From an uncultured Lachnospiraceae bacterium (GTDB lineage: Bacteria > Bacillota > Clostridia > Lachnospirales > Lachnospiraceae), in contig CANQTL010000005.1 in the NCBI GenBank assembly GCA_947626775.1, positions 1-64,000 of the forward strand: a DNA stretch of 64,000 nucleotides, in the 5' to 3' direction. The notes below the pieces were generated by a model, which was not told the origin of the DNA, searched no databases, and saw only the letters and a program-made list of their open reading frames with translations. The position numbers were made by a program, and so were the translations under genes. Of the stretch, positions 1-9,626 are shown piece by piece. Every line of letters begins with the position of its first letter. The first letter of the stretch is position 1.

Positions 1-759
1 AAGAAAGGAAAGGTTACGAAAGAGGAATTCCTGTCGGGTTTTACCAAAGACAGCAGGCTGCATCCCTGCGTGACGATTGTGCTGTATTATGGCGAAGACT
101 GCTGGGACGGGGCCACGGCGCTGCGGGAGATCATGGATCTGGAAGGCATTCCGCCGGAATTAAGAGCTGAGGTAAACGACTATAAAATCCATCTGTGCGA
201 AGTGCGGAAGTTCGAGAACACAGAGGTATTTAAAACGGATGTAAAACAGGTATTCGACTGCCTGCGGTACGCCAAGGAGCCGGAGAAACTGTACCAGCTG
301 GTGGCGAATGATCCGGCGTATCAGGCGATGGATCCGGACACCTATGAAGCGATCGTGGAGTATACTGGAATGAACGAGTTGATGAAAGTGAAAGAATACG
401 GAGAGGACGGTAAGGTAGATATGAACGAGATAGCAAAGGGGTTGATTGAGATGGGCCGCAGACAGGGAATAGAGAGCGGAATAGAGCAGGGAATAACGCA
501 GGGAATAGAGCAAGGTATAACTCAAGGAATAACGCAGGGAATAGCACAAGGTATAACGCAGGGAATAGAAAGAGGAAGAACAGAAGGAAAGCTGGCGGGC
601 ATGGCCAGCGCCATCACAGAACTCCTCGAGGATTTCGGCCAGATTCCGCAGCGGGTACTGGACTTGATTCAGAATCAGGACGATCCCGCTACATTGAGCC
701 GCTGGCATAAGCTGGCTGCCAGAGCGGGCAGCATGGCGGAATTTGAGCAGAATATGTGA
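1..759 (+). CDS. Rpn/YhgA-like recombination-promoting nuclease, C-terminal part
   Basis: The reading frame is open from base 1, so the gene begins upstream of the window and 252 C-terminal residues are visible. The text resembles the C-terminal part of Rpn / PD-(D/E)XK 'putative transposase' proteins, which often end in a helical tail of Gly-Ile-Glu-Gln-type repeats. Here about nine four-residue units (G-I-E/T-Q) occur before a charged tail. The catalytic PD-(D/E)XK core would lie mostly upstream and cannot be checked. Family members are usually multi-copy and linked to RecA-independent recombination in E. coli. A hairpin terminator follows. The family call rests on the tail style and on general similarity. 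Confidence 0.7.
   Translation, partial: KKGKVTKEEFLSGFTKDSRLHPCVTIVLYYGEDCWDGATALREIMDLEGIPPELRAEVNDYKIHLCEVRKFENTEVFKTDVKQVFDCLRYAKEPEKLYQLVANDPAYQAMDPDTYEAIVEYTGMNELMKVKEYGEDGKVDMNEIAKGLIEMGRRQGIESGIEQGITQGIEQGITQGITQGIAQGITQGIERGRTEGKLAGMASAITELLEDFGQIPQRVLDLIQNQDDPATLSRWHKLAARAGSMAEFEQNM
463..570 (+). repeat. 12-bp tandem repeat inside the Rpn-like gene
   Basis: About nine units of 12 bp (consensus CAGGGAATAGAG, with ACG, GCA or ACT as the last codon and CAA/GGT variants) encode the Gly-Ile-Glu/Thr-Gln repeats. Each unit is four codons, so gain or loss of units keeps the frame. The units differ at third codon positions, so the array is not perfectly clonal. Confidence 0.85.
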
Positions 760-773
760 GACTGTGGACGGGG

Positions 774-799
774 GCCTGCCGCTGTGGCAGGCTCATTTT
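774..799 (+). terminator. Rho-independent terminator after the Rpn-like gene
   Basis: A perfect 7-bp stem, GCCTGCC (774-780) with GGCAGGC (786-792), a 5-base loop and the T-rich stretch TCATTTTA lie 15 bases after the stop codon. Confidence 0.75.
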
Positions 800-897
800 A
801 TGCATTGGGGATAAGGCCGGGTAAGTTTTCAGGCGCTTATTTGAGTATATTATGTAAACCATATAAGGATCCGCTTGTGTAAATTGTGACAAAACAC

Positions 898-925
898 TTG
901 CATAAATCTCAAGATATAGTAAAAT
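898..925 (+). promoter_or_regulatory. Possible sigma-A promoter for the large LRR gene
   Basis: TTGCAT (898-903), a 16-bp spacer and TAAAAT (920-925) lie in an AT-rich block. TATACT at 926-931 is an alternative -10 but has no well-spaced -35. Transcription from here would give a leader of roughly 255 bases. Confidence 0.35.
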
Positions 926-1188
926 TATACTATATGCTGATAAAAGGCAGATGTGTTGCCATGAAAAGAAAAGACTAATCGAACGGCTTGAAAATGACGA
1001 TACATAATTAGCGGCGAATGCCCGAATCCGGGTGCGCGGGACGCGCGCAGAATCTTCTGCCGGACAGCGGCGGCGCATAGGATAATAAGAGGATTGGAAT
1101 CTGCAGGACGGTTCGTTTTCACAAGGACAGACGGGGCGGATCCTGCGACAGCGATATAGAGTTCACGCGGTAAAAGGAGAAAAGAACC

Positions 1189-4100
1189 ATGGCTAAGAAA
1201 GCACCGGTTAAAAAGTCAAAAAGGAGATTAAAGAGAAGCGTTAGACGCAGTCTGTCGGCGGTTCTCATGATTACTGCGATTGGCGTGGCGGCGATTCCCG
1301 TGCCGGAGAACAGGGCGAGCAGTTCTGATATTATGACGATAGCGGCGCCGCCGCATACGGCGACCTATTCATATCCAACAAATACTCCCAGCGCTGATGA
1401 CGCGACCGATGAGATTCATAAAAGTTATTGGCTTAATGCAGCTATGACTACTACAAGTAATAAACCTGAAAAGGAAGACCCGGGTGAAAGCCTGTTAAAA
1501 AAGCAGGGATCGACACATCCCTCGTTAGTTGTACGCAAAACATCGGACGATACATGGGAACTGATATGGCAGTTTGAATATTTCAACGAAAATACAGTAG
1601 TAGGTAGTGGTGTTGTATCTAAATACAATGATGAATTCCGACAGGATAATGTAAAACTTCCCTACAACATTACCTATATGTATGACACGGTTAACACTGA
1701 CGAATATGATGCCTTTTATGCTGATCCGGCGAAGGGTGATAGTAAAGAGTATTCCTTGAAAGATCCTACGAGTTTAACAAATAAAAATACACGTGATGCC
1801 AAAGAGTTTTTAGAAAAATATTTTAATGATGCATATAACCAACATGTAGAAGATTATCAAACCTGGAAAGACAGTTTAGAACTAGAAGATGAACCAGAAT
1901 TAAAAAGAAGCGTTTCTGAGTTATCCGAGGAGCAGAAACTAGAGTATTATTGTGACCATAATTTCGGCAAAAAATTGAAAAAAGAGACAGGTGAAATAGA
2001 ACCAGACATAGAGGGCGATTCCTTATCTGGTTATGTGTTGGTGAAAATGACGGACAGATCGCCAGGTAAGACGACAGGCGTTGTTTCTTCTGAAGTCTAT
2101 ATCCCCCGCAAAAAGGATAATGCGGTCGATGTCGCCGGAGAGGTTGACTCGAACGGGTTTAAACTTCTCGGCAAAGCGACGATCGCGGCTATTGGAGATG
2201 AAGCTTTTAAAGATGTTCAAAATGTATCTACTATAGAATTGCCGCCTGAGATCCATTATATCGGCGAGAGCGCTTTTGAAGATTCTTTTATCAAGAGTGT
2301 TTCTTTTGACAATGTGGAGAAGATCGGCAACAGAGCCTTTAAAAACTGCACGCAGTTAACGTCGATTTCTATGGGTGACGGTACGAAAGTAATCGGTACT
2401 GAGGCTTTTTATAATACAGGTATCAGCAATGTGGCATTCCCCTATTCCATTCAGAAGATAGGGCCGGGGGCGTTTGCCAGCTGTAAAAATTTGGCGACAG
2501 TAGATTTTACGAAGGTCGCAACGATTGATATTTATGACTATGCTTTTTATAATGATGCGGCCCTGACCGGCGTTACCTTTGGCGATAGTGTGACTTGCAA
2601 TACCCTCGGCTATGCTTCGTTCGCATTGGGTAACGGGGGCGGATCGCTGACGTCCTTTACCTTCCCAAAGACGCTGAATACAGTGGCGAGTTATATCAAA
2701 AGTAATGCGGAAGATCTGAAAGAGAAAGAGGCGGAAAAACGGGCCGAGTATGGTTCAGTGGATAAGGATGTGTTGGAAGGAAAGCTGAGCGGCTTGGGCG
2801 ATCTTGTGCTGGCCGGACGCGTGTCACTGCAGGAAGTTACCATGCCGGCTGATCTGGGACGCGCAGAGTCTGCGGTGCTGCCCAATGATCTCCTGTATAA
2901 CTGCACAGGACTAACGTGTGTGATTTTCCCCGATGACAAGGCCGGATCATGCGGCAATCTTGCTTATAATCCCGAGGTGTTCTGCGCTACGGTCAGCAAT
3001 CCGGATTTCTATGTAAGGGGGCCGGAACTGGATTTCAAACAGAATCCGGCCAAGCCGCGTCAGACCACATGGAAGGCTCAGACAGGGGTATCGGATATTG
3101 TGCCTTATGTGTATGTGAAAGACGGCAAGGAGTATTATGAGGTCAGCGACGGCTTTTATCTGCTGTGCATTGACAATACAGGTATGCTCACGAGTTGTAC
3201 GCTTGCCCCTGATGCCAATGTGGAAGACTGGAACGGAGAACTCGAGATTCCGTCTATGGTAGGAAACACAAAAGTGACAGGGATTGCCAGCGGCTGTTTT
3301 TCGGATTCGATACTTAATTCTGCGGTAAAGTCCCTAAAGATCTCAGATGATTCTATTACTACTATTGCGGATGGAGTATTTCAGGCGAAAGACGATGGTG
3401 ACTGGAAGCAGTTAGCCAAAGTGTATATAGGCAACTCCGTTACATCTATCGGCGCAAATGCGTTTAAGGACTGTTTAAAATTGATAGATGTTACGTTTGC
3501 GTCCCCTTCGGCCGGACATGAAGCATTTGTGATCGGGCAGGATGCCTTTAAGACAGGAGGTCCGCAACTTACGTTCCACGGCGATATTGTGGAGGGGTAT
3601 GATCCTTTCGAGTGGGCGACCGATCCCGATAATATTATTCAGGAAGAGGGCGGTGTGAGAGTATGCTATAAGAGTTTGTCGCCTACATACCTGACGGTCA
3701 TATATAATCCGATCACCGATATGGTTACGCTGATGGATTATCCGAAATATACGGAGATCAATGCAATCTTAGACGAGGAATATGCAAAAGAAATAAAAGA
3801 GGCAAAGGCTGTAAATTACAATGATTGGCGGCAAAAGCAGTTTTATGATCAGTATTCATCTGATATTTATGAGGTGAACCGCTATAATTTTGTATTGGAA
3901 TGGGAGAAGATAAGTAGTTTAGAGGGCGATGAACTGACGGCAGCGCAGGATGCGTTGTATGCGTCTGATTTGTATGGACCGTGGATCTCTCCTGAGTTTT
4001 GCACATTTATGCAGCAGACTGATGAATTCGATCAATGGAAGCAGTCATGGAATGATGGATCAAATCAAAGTTGGGGAACTTTTATCTCTGCCAAGGCGGA

Positions 4101-6723
4101 AGTAGAAGGCGTTGATTCGTTTGCGGATTGGCTGTTTGAGCCGATCGTTGCCTATGCGGAGGCCGCCGTCCCCAAGGCGTATTATGTGACTTATCCGTTT
4201 GATGTCACAAAGGCGACAGAGTCTACCAATATATTCTTTGCGACAACGCCGGAGGAAGATGCTCTGGTGTACAATGCCAAGAACATTGATATTCCGGCCG
4301 GTGTGGAGTCTATCGACGTATATGGATATTTGAATGATTTGACGGCAGACGGGGAGAAAAACACGTCGATAGCTGCGAGCAACGGCACGAACAAGTCCAT
4401 ATATTTTGAAACTGGTTCAAGCTCTACAGGGTGGGATCCCGACAGTGAAAAAATGTATAAGAACAGCGGGTATAAGGATGAGGAGGATCATATTGATGTG
4501 ATACCCGGGCTGTTTAGCGGTTACTATAAGGATGCAGAGGCTTCCGACGTTGAGAATCGTATCCGTGGTAATGATGTGATCACTTCCGTGACAATGCACA
4601 GCGTGAAGTATCTGCCTGACTATGCTTTCGACAGCTGCGAGCAGCTAAATTATGTAGTGTTGGGAGAGGCATGCGCCGATATTGGTACGGCGCCGTTTAG
4701 AGGTTGCTCGTCATTGACGACGGTAGGCGATAACGACTATTATACGACAGCCAACGGCATTGTTTATTCCAAGAATAGCGACGGTACGCTTACGATTGAG
4801 GAATGTCTGGCAGCAAGAGGCAGTCTGATCCAGCCGCCTATGGTCAATATTTCTTCAGATCCGAACCTTGGAAGCGTCAGCGCAATCAAGCCAGGCGCAT
4901 TTGAGGATTGTGATAATATCAGTACTGTGGATTTTGGCCAGAACAATACGGCAGGATTGCGGGTTATTCCCGAGGACTGCTTTAAGAACTGTGATAATCT
5001 GCAGACAGTTGTGCTTCCTATGACGACCAACGATATAAAGAGAGGCGCATTTATCGGAGCCAATAAACTCTCCAATCTTACGATTTATGGTAAGGAAGTA
5101 CAAATCTCGGCAGGAGCTTTTGATGAAAACAGGGATCTTACGACATATGTACGAGCGTATGATGATTCTGCGGTTGAGAGATATGTTGAGCAGTATGGAG
5201 ATTCCTATAAGCTTGCGTTTGATGATAACAATCCACTCGGCGAGATGTGGCAGGTTTCCTTCTACGACCAGAACTACGAGCTGATCGAGAATCTGAAGGA
5301 TCGGGACGGTAACGACCTTGCCAATCCGCAGTATGTAGAGGACGGGGCCCGCGCGGTAGAGCCGCAGGCTCCGGCGAATACGGAAGACTGGACTTTTGAG
5401 AAGTGGGTAGGCTCGAACAACGTGCAGTATGGCGAGGCGATTCATGAGGACACTTCGTTCTTCGCACAGGGCTACAGCAACAGCGGCATGGTGGACGGCA
5501 AGTATCCGGTATCGTTCTATGACGGTATCGACGGGGCACAGGTAGGACCTACGCAGTATATCGCTCCGGGCAGTTCCGCGATCGCACCGGCGCATCCCGT
5601 ACACGCGGGCTACACGGCGGACGGCTACAGTGTAAGCTATGAGAATATCCAGGCGGCGACTACGATCATCATGAAGTATAAGCCGACGGCTACGAGCAGC
5701 GGCGGCACGAATACGCCGGGCACGACGAGCGGTACGACTACGTCCAACAGGACGACGTCCAATACCAGCAGCACAAGCAATACGAGCAATAGCAGCAATA
5801 CCAGCTCGTCGAACTCCACGTCGAGCACGTCGACGTCCTCGGACGGTTCTTCGGAGGCGGCCGGCAAGCATACGGTGACGGTGGTCAACGGCAGCGGCAG
5901 CGGCGAGTACGCGACGGGAGCGACGGTCTGGATCATCGCGAACAAGGCGGCGGACGGTCAGCAGTTCAGCAAGTGGACGACGTCCACATCCGGCGTGACG
6001 ATCGCCAGCGTCAGCAATGAGGCGACGTCCTTCGTGATGCCTGCCACCGATGTGACGGTGACGGCGGAGTACACGGCGGCAGCGGCGCCCGCGTCCAATA
6101 CCGCCGGCACGGGAGGCAATGCGAATAACAACAATAATAACGGCAGCGGTTCCGACCGCGTGGATATCACGAAGCCGGGGATCTCGAACAAGGATCTGGC
6201 GACGGCGAATGTGAACGGATCGACGGATAATTTTGTCGTGAAGATCACGGAGACGGACGAGGCGACGAGGGCGGTTGCGGACGCGCTGACGAACAAGTAC
6301 GGCAGTCTGGACAATATCCTCTACTATGCAATGGATATCAGTCTGTACGACTCTACGGGTACGACGAAGATTTCGGATACGACGGGGCTGACGGTGGATA
6401 TCACGATTCCGATTCCCGACGCGTTAGTGGCCTACGGCGGCAACAATATGGCCGGGGCGGTGGTGAACGGCAATCAGCTGGAGAGCCTGAACGAGAGCTT
6501 TACCGCGATTAACGGAGTGCCCTGCATCCGCTTTACGGCGACGCACTTCTCGCCGTACACGGTATATGTGGACACGGGCAACCTGACGGAGGGCATGATC
6601 GATACGACGCCTAAGACGGGCGACCCGATCCATCCCAAGTGGTTCCTGTCGATTGGCTTGGCGTGCCTGTCAGTGATTCTGTTTATGAAGAAAGACAAGG
6701 GCGCGAAGGTGAAGACGGCATAA
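1189..6723 (+). CDS. Large secreted BspA-type leucine-rich-repeat surface protein
   Basis: An 1844-residue exported protein, probably displayed on the cell wall. A basic N-terminus with a hydrophobic stretch (residues about 15-38) is a signal peptide. Three clusters of BspA/TpLRR-type repeats (patterns such as IGDEAF and CTQLTSI) occur at about residues 325-505, 695-800 and 1125-1315. Two beta-rich, InlB-B-like segments, a Ser/Thr/Asn-rich linker (about 1500-1560) and another bacterial repeat domain follow. The C-terminal domain ends in PKTGD, IHPKWFL, a hydrophobic helix and a basic tail, like a variant sortase signal. The start follows AAAGGAG. The next gene is a paralogue 12 bases away. 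Ligand unknown; BspA relatives bind host proteins or other bacteria. Stretches near 1400-2050 and 3760-4080 are clearly richer in A+T than the 3' part. Confidence 0.85.
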   Translation: MAKKAPVKKSKRRLKRSVRRSLSAVLMITAIGVAAIPVPENRASSSDIMTIAAPPHTATYSYPTNTPSADDATDEIHKSYWLNAAMTTTSNKPEKEDPGESLLKKQGSTHPSLVVRKTSDDTWELIWQFEYFNENTVVGSGVVSKYNDEFRQDNVKLPYNITYMYDTVNTDEYDAFYADPAKGDSKEYSLKDPTSLTNKNTRDAKEFLEKYFNDAYNQHVEDYQTWKDSLELEDEPELKRSVSELSEEQKLEYYCDHNFGKKLKKETGEIEPDIEGDSLSGYVLVKMTDRSPGKTTGVVSSEVYIPRKKDNAVDVAGEVDSNGFKLLGKATIAAIGDEAFKDVQNVSTIELPPEIHYIGESAFEDSFIKSVSFDNVEKIGNRAFKNCTQLTSISMGDGTKVIGTEAFYNTGISNVAFPYSIQKIGPGAFASCKNLATVDFTKVATIDIYDYAFYNDAALTGVTFGDSVTCNTLGYASFALGNGGGSLTSFTFPKTLNTVASYIKSNAEDLKEKEAEKRAEYGSVDKDVLEGKLSGLGDLVLAGRVSLQEVTMPADLGRAESAVLPNDLLYNCTGLTCVIFPDDKAGSCGNLAYNPEVFCATVSNPDFYVRGPELDFKQNPAKPRQTTWKAQTGVSDIVPYVYVKDGKEYYEVSDGFYLLCIDNTGMLTSCTLAPDANVEDWNGELEIPSMVGNTKVTGIASGCFSDSILNSAVKSLKISDDSITTIADGVFQAKDDGDWKQLAKVYIGNSVTSIGANAFKDCLKLIDVTFASPSAGHEAFVIGQDAFKTGGPQLTFHGDIVEGYDPFEWATDPDNIIQEEGGVRVCYKSLSPTYLTVIYNPITDMVTLMDYPKYTEINAILDEEYAKEIKEAKAVNYNDWRQKQFYDQYSSDIYEVNRYNFVLEWEKISSLEGDELTAAQDALYASDLYGPWISPEFCTFMQQTDEFDQWKQSWNDGSNQSWGTFISAKAEVEGVDSFADWLFEPIVAYAEAAVPKAYYVTYPFDVTKATESTNIFFATTPEEDALVYNAKNIDIPAGVESIDVYGYLNDLTADGEKNTSIAASNGTNKSIYFETGSSSTGWDPDSEKMYKNSGYKDEEDHIDVIPGLFSGYYKDAEASDVENRIRGNDVITSVTMHSVKYLPDYAFDSCEQLNYVVLGEACADIGTAPFRGCSSLTTVGDNDYYTTANGIVYSKNSDGTLTIEECLAARGSLIQPPMVNISSDPNLGSVSAIKPGAFEDCDNISTVDFGQNNTAGLRVIPEDCFKNCDNLQTVVLPMTTNDIKRGAFIGANKLSNLTIYGKEVQISAGAFDENRDLTTYVRAYDDSAVERYVEQYGDSYKLAFDDNNPLGEMWQVSFYDQNYELIENLKDRDGNDLANPQYVEDGARAVEPQAPANTEDWTFEKWVGSNNVQYGEAIHEDTSFFAQGYSNSGMVDGKYPVSFYDGIDGAQVGPTQYIAPGSSAIAPAHPVHAGYTADGYSVSYENIQAATTIIMKYKPTATSSGGTNTPGTTSGTTTSNRTTSNTSSTSNTSNSSNTSSSNSTSSTSTSSDGSSEAAGKHTVTVVNGSGSGEYATGATVWIIANKAADGQQFSKWTTSTSGVTIASVSNEATSFVMPATDVTVTAEYTAAAAPASNTAGTGGNANNNNNNGSGSDRVDITKPGISNKDLATANVNGSTDNFVVKITETDEATRAVADALTNKYGSLDNILYYAMDISLYDSTGTTKISDTTGLTVDITIPIPDALVAYGGNNMAGAVVNGNQLESLNESFTAINGVPCIRFTATHFSPYTVYVDTGNLTEGMIDTTPKTGDPIHPKWFLSIGLACLSVILFMKKDKGAKVKTA

Positions 6724-6735
6724 AAAGGGTTTTCT

Positions 6736-9603
6736 ATGAAAAAAACAGTCAGAAATCTGATCGGTACACTGCTGATCGCGGCGGCGATAGCGGTTACGCA
6801 GATCCCTGCATCGGACGCGGAGGCGGTAGATACCTCCTCCGCGTCTGATTTTCAGATGGACGGAACTACATTAGTGAAGTACAACGGCACGGCTGAGGAC
6901 GTGTCTGTTTCTGATTATGTCGAGCGGATTGAGGCGGAGGCTTTTGCGGGCAATGACAGCGTCAGGCATGTCACGGTAGGCGATTCGGTGGAGGTGATCG
7001 GAGCGAGCGCTTTTGCGCAGTGCCGGAACCTGGAGAGCGTGACGATCCCGGACTCGGTGGTACAGATCGACAATGCGGCGTTCAGCGGCTGTCCCGCTCT
7101 TGCGGAAGTTTCGATCGGCTCGGGGCTGTCTTCTCTGGGCAACGGCGTTTTTGCCGGGGATTACAGTCTGGAAGACGTGTGGATCAGCAGCAGCAACCCT
7201 AAGTTCACCGGCGACGACGGCGCGATCTATAATAAGAACGGCTGGGATACGCTGTATCAGGTGCTGGCGGGGCGACGCGGCGACAGCTATGTGACGCCGA
7301 GCACGGTGTCGAAGATCAAGCCTTATGCGTTCTGGGGCAACTATAATCTGGAGAGCGTGGAGATTGGCAGCAATGTGAAGGAGATCCCGGCCTACGCTTT
7401 TTCCAACTGCAAGAATCTGAAGGACGTCTATATCCCGTATTCCGTGAAGAATATTGATATGAAAGCCTTTGAGGACTGTGTGCGGCTGCGGGAGATTGAG
7501 ATCCCGCTCTCTGTCGCCTCGATTCACAGCACGGCTTTTGACGGCTGTACGAAGCTCACAATCGAGGCGGAACCGGGGACGGTGGCGTACGAGTATGCGC
7601 AGACTCTGGCGCTGGAGGATATCGACGTCTCGGAGTATGAGGAAGCGCCGGTTCCTTCTTCCGCTGAGAGCGTCAGCGAAAATGACGCAGGGGACGGGGA
7701 AACCCCGCAGATCACTGCGCCGATGGACTATTATCACGAGGTCTCCCACATCAATGCGATGGAGGAAGAGGAGGACGATAATGTCAGGGGAAAATCCCGC
7801 GTGATCGGCAGCGAGGTTGTGGTGCTGATCGACAACGCGCAGGCGGCGGTCAATGTGGGGAGCACGGGCGAGGTGCTGGGCGGTGTGCCTGTGAGTGAAG
7901 AGGAAGAATTGACGGACACGGTGCCGGGGCTTGCGGGCTCGGACGATGCGAAGGGCGGTTCTTTCCCGAAATATACGGTAGTGGGCGGCACCGTGATCGC
8001 GGCGCAGGCGTATTATGACGATGACAGAACTTCTTATGAGATACCGGAAGGGATCGTGAGGCTGGGCGAGTTTGCCTTTGCCAGATCCGGGCTTACGTCG
8101 ATCCGGATTCCCGACGGGGTAGAGGAGATCGGATACGCGGCGTTCTATCACTGCGACGATCTGGCGGACGTGACGATCCCGGGCAGCGTGCGGGAGATTG
8201 CGCCTGCGGCTTTCTTAAAGACGCCGTGGCTGGACGGATGGAAACAGAATGTCGGCGGAGACCCTTTCCTCATTGTGGGGGACGGCATACTCCTGGCCTA
8301 TAAAGGAAATGACAGTGTTGTGTCCGTGCCGGACACGGTGAAGCAGATCGGCGCGGAGGCTTTTCGCGGCAGCGAGGGCATTGAGAAGGTGGTTCTGCCG
8401 GACAGCGTGAAGGTGATCGGCGAGGGCGCTTTTGAGGACTGCGGCAGCCTGAAGGAGATCGAGGGCGGAGAACAGGTTCAGGAGATCCGGGACAGGGCGT
8501 TTGCCGGCTGCCCGATTGCGACGGTGCATGTCCCGGCGTCGGTTGAGAAGATCGGTCTGCGCGCTTTTGACAGCACGGATGCGGCGAAGACGGCGGGCAG
8601 CGGCGTGGTCGTGTTCGGCGGTGAGAAGCTGCCGGAGGTATCCCATGAGGAGACTGCCACGAAGCTGTATCGGGACGCATACCGCGGCATGGCGCTTGCG
8701 GGCAGCGATATCGCCGTTGTCCCGGCGGGCGTGACCGATCTGTCGGGCACGATACTGGAGGATGGCAGGACGGGCTTCGCGGGCGTGATCTGCAAGATCG
8801 CGAAGGAGGCCGCGGACGGTGAGGACGGTATTCTGCAGATCGTCGGCAGGCAGGGCCGCACGAACTTCCGCAGGGCGGGCGACAGCTGCGCGATCGACGG
8901 AAAGGTCTATGTGCTGGAGGACGGCGCGGAGAAGCTGGCGGATATCGCCGCCGCACAGGAGGATACGCCGGGGATCAGCGTGCGGATCAACAGTTATTCT
9001 CTGCCCCAGAGCGGCGCTGCGGGCGCAGTGATGGAAGGCGCGGAGGGCGGCTACACTCTGTCTATACAGGACAGCGAGGAGGCAAAGGCCGAGATCGGCG
9101 CCGTGTACAAAGAGCTGTACGGCAATAAGCTGCCCCATAATCTGTGCGCCTATGAGATGACGCTGACGGAGACGCGGACGGGGCTGCCGATCACGAGTCT
9201 CGGCAGACAGCGCATGGAGGTTACGCTTCCGCTCCCTAAGGGCGTCGGCACAGAGGGGCTTCATGTGGTGTGCCTGGACGGGGACGGACAGCTTGAGGAA
9301 GTGGAGAGCAGGATTGTCTCTTCCGACGGGGCGGACGCCGTCGCCTTTACGGCGAAGCATTTCTCCTGCTATGGCGTCTACAATTACGGGGACAGCAGTC
9401 TGCGCGTGGCGGATGTGCAGGACGGGCAGGCGGTGTTTACGTCCCTCGGCAGCAAGGACGATTCTCCGAACACGGGCGACCACAGCATTCATCCTAAGTG
9501 GTTTCTGTGCGTCGGGCTGCTTAGCAGCGCGATGGCGGTGTTCTTCTATCGCGGCAGGGGACGCTCAGGCGGGGACGGAACGCGTATCCGCCCTTCTAAA
9601 TAA
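6736..9603 (+). CDS. Second secreted BspA-type leucine-rich-repeat protein
   Basis: A 955-residue exported protein. The signal peptide covers about residues 1-29. LRR_5/BspA repeats (units like AFAGNDSV, VEVIGASAF, GCPALAEVSI) fill about residues 45-290 and 430-650, separated by an acidic linker. The C-terminal part parallels that of the preceding protein: a domain ending in a TAKHFSCYGVY-type strand (TATHFSPYTVY in the neighbour), then PNTGD, IHPKWFL, a membrane helix and a basic tail. It starts 12 bases after the previous stop with only a weak AAAGGG ribosome site, so the two are probably co-transcribed. GC is uniformly high, unlike the 5' half of its neighbour. The function is inferred to be surface adhesion or interaction. 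Confidence 0.85.
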   Translation: MKKTVRNLIGTLLIAAAIAVTQIPASDAEAVDTSSASDFQMDGTTLVKYNGTAEDVSVSDYVERIEAEAFAGNDSVRHVTVGDSVEVIGASAFAQCRNLESVTIPDSVVQIDNAAFSGCPALAEVSIGSGLSSLGNGVFAGDYSLEDVWISSSNPKFTGDDGAIYNKNGWDTLYQVLAGRRGDSYVTPSTVSKIKPYAFWGNYNLESVEIGSNVKEIPAYAFSNCKNLKDVYIPYSVKNIDMKAFEDCVRLREIEIPLSVASIHSTAFDGCTKLTIEAEPGTVAYEYAQTLALEDIDVSEYEEAPVPSSAESVSENDAGDGETPQITAPMDYYHEVSHINAMEEEEDDNVRGKSRVIGSEVVVLIDNAQAAVNVGSTGEVLGGVPVSEEEELTDTVPGLAGSDDAKGGSFPKYTVVGGTVIAAQAYYDDDRTSYEIPEGIVRLGEFAFARSGLTSIRIPDGVEEIGYAAFYHCDDLADVTIPGSVREIAPAAFLKTPWLDGWKQNVGGDPFLIVGDGILLAYKGNDSVVSVPDTVKQIGAEAFRGSEGIEKVVLPDSVKVIGEGAFEDCGSLKEIEGGEQVQEIRDRAFAGCPIATVHVPASVEKIGLRAFDSTDAAKTAGSGVVVFGGEKLPEVSHEETATKLYRDAYRGMALAGSDIAVVPAGVTDLSGTILEDGRTGFAGVICKIAKEAADGEDGILQIVGRQGRTNFRRAGDSCAIDGKVYVLEDGAEKLADIAAAQEDTPGISVRINSYSLPQSGAAGAVMEGAEGGYTLSIQDSEEAKAEIGAVYKELYGNKLPHNLCAYEMTLTETRTGLPITSLGRQRMEVTLPLPKGVGTEGLHVVCLDGDGQLEEVESRIVSSDGADAVAFTAKHFSCYGVYNYGDSSLRVADVQDGQAVFTSLGSKDDSPNTGDHSIHPKWFLCVGLLSSAMAVFFYRGRGRSGGDGTRIRPSK

Positions 9604-9626
9604 CGGAAAGAAAGGCATGGTTGGGA

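Larger units (their letters stand above)
760..1188. other. 429-bp gene-free gap with a long leader before the large LRR gene
   Basis: The gap holds the upstream terminator, one plausible promoter near 898-925, and then about 255 bases without a convincing ORF before the LRR gene. Several short inverted repeats are visible, for example GCAGGA near 1102 with TCCTGC near 1140, but no riboswitch consensus was recognised. Confidence 0.5.

Noticed and set aside
463..570. CRISPR-like array in the 12-bp repeats
   Set aside because: The units are contiguous, without spacers, and lie in frame in a coding region.
932..1188. c-di-GMP riboswitch in front of the LRR surface protein gene
   Set aside because: Considered because clostridial surface genes often have one, but the conserved core such as GACGCAAAGC is absent.
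4855..5871. 338-codon open frame on the - strand inside the first LRR gene
   Set aside because: It is Arg-rich, lacks a ribosome site and lies opposite a well-supported gene with repeats and domains; it is a shadow of GC-rich coding.
8215..9492. 425-codon open frame on the - strand inside the second LRR gene
   Set aside because: Composition dominated by Arg, Ala and His, with no domain or start signal; a mirror of the + strand gene.
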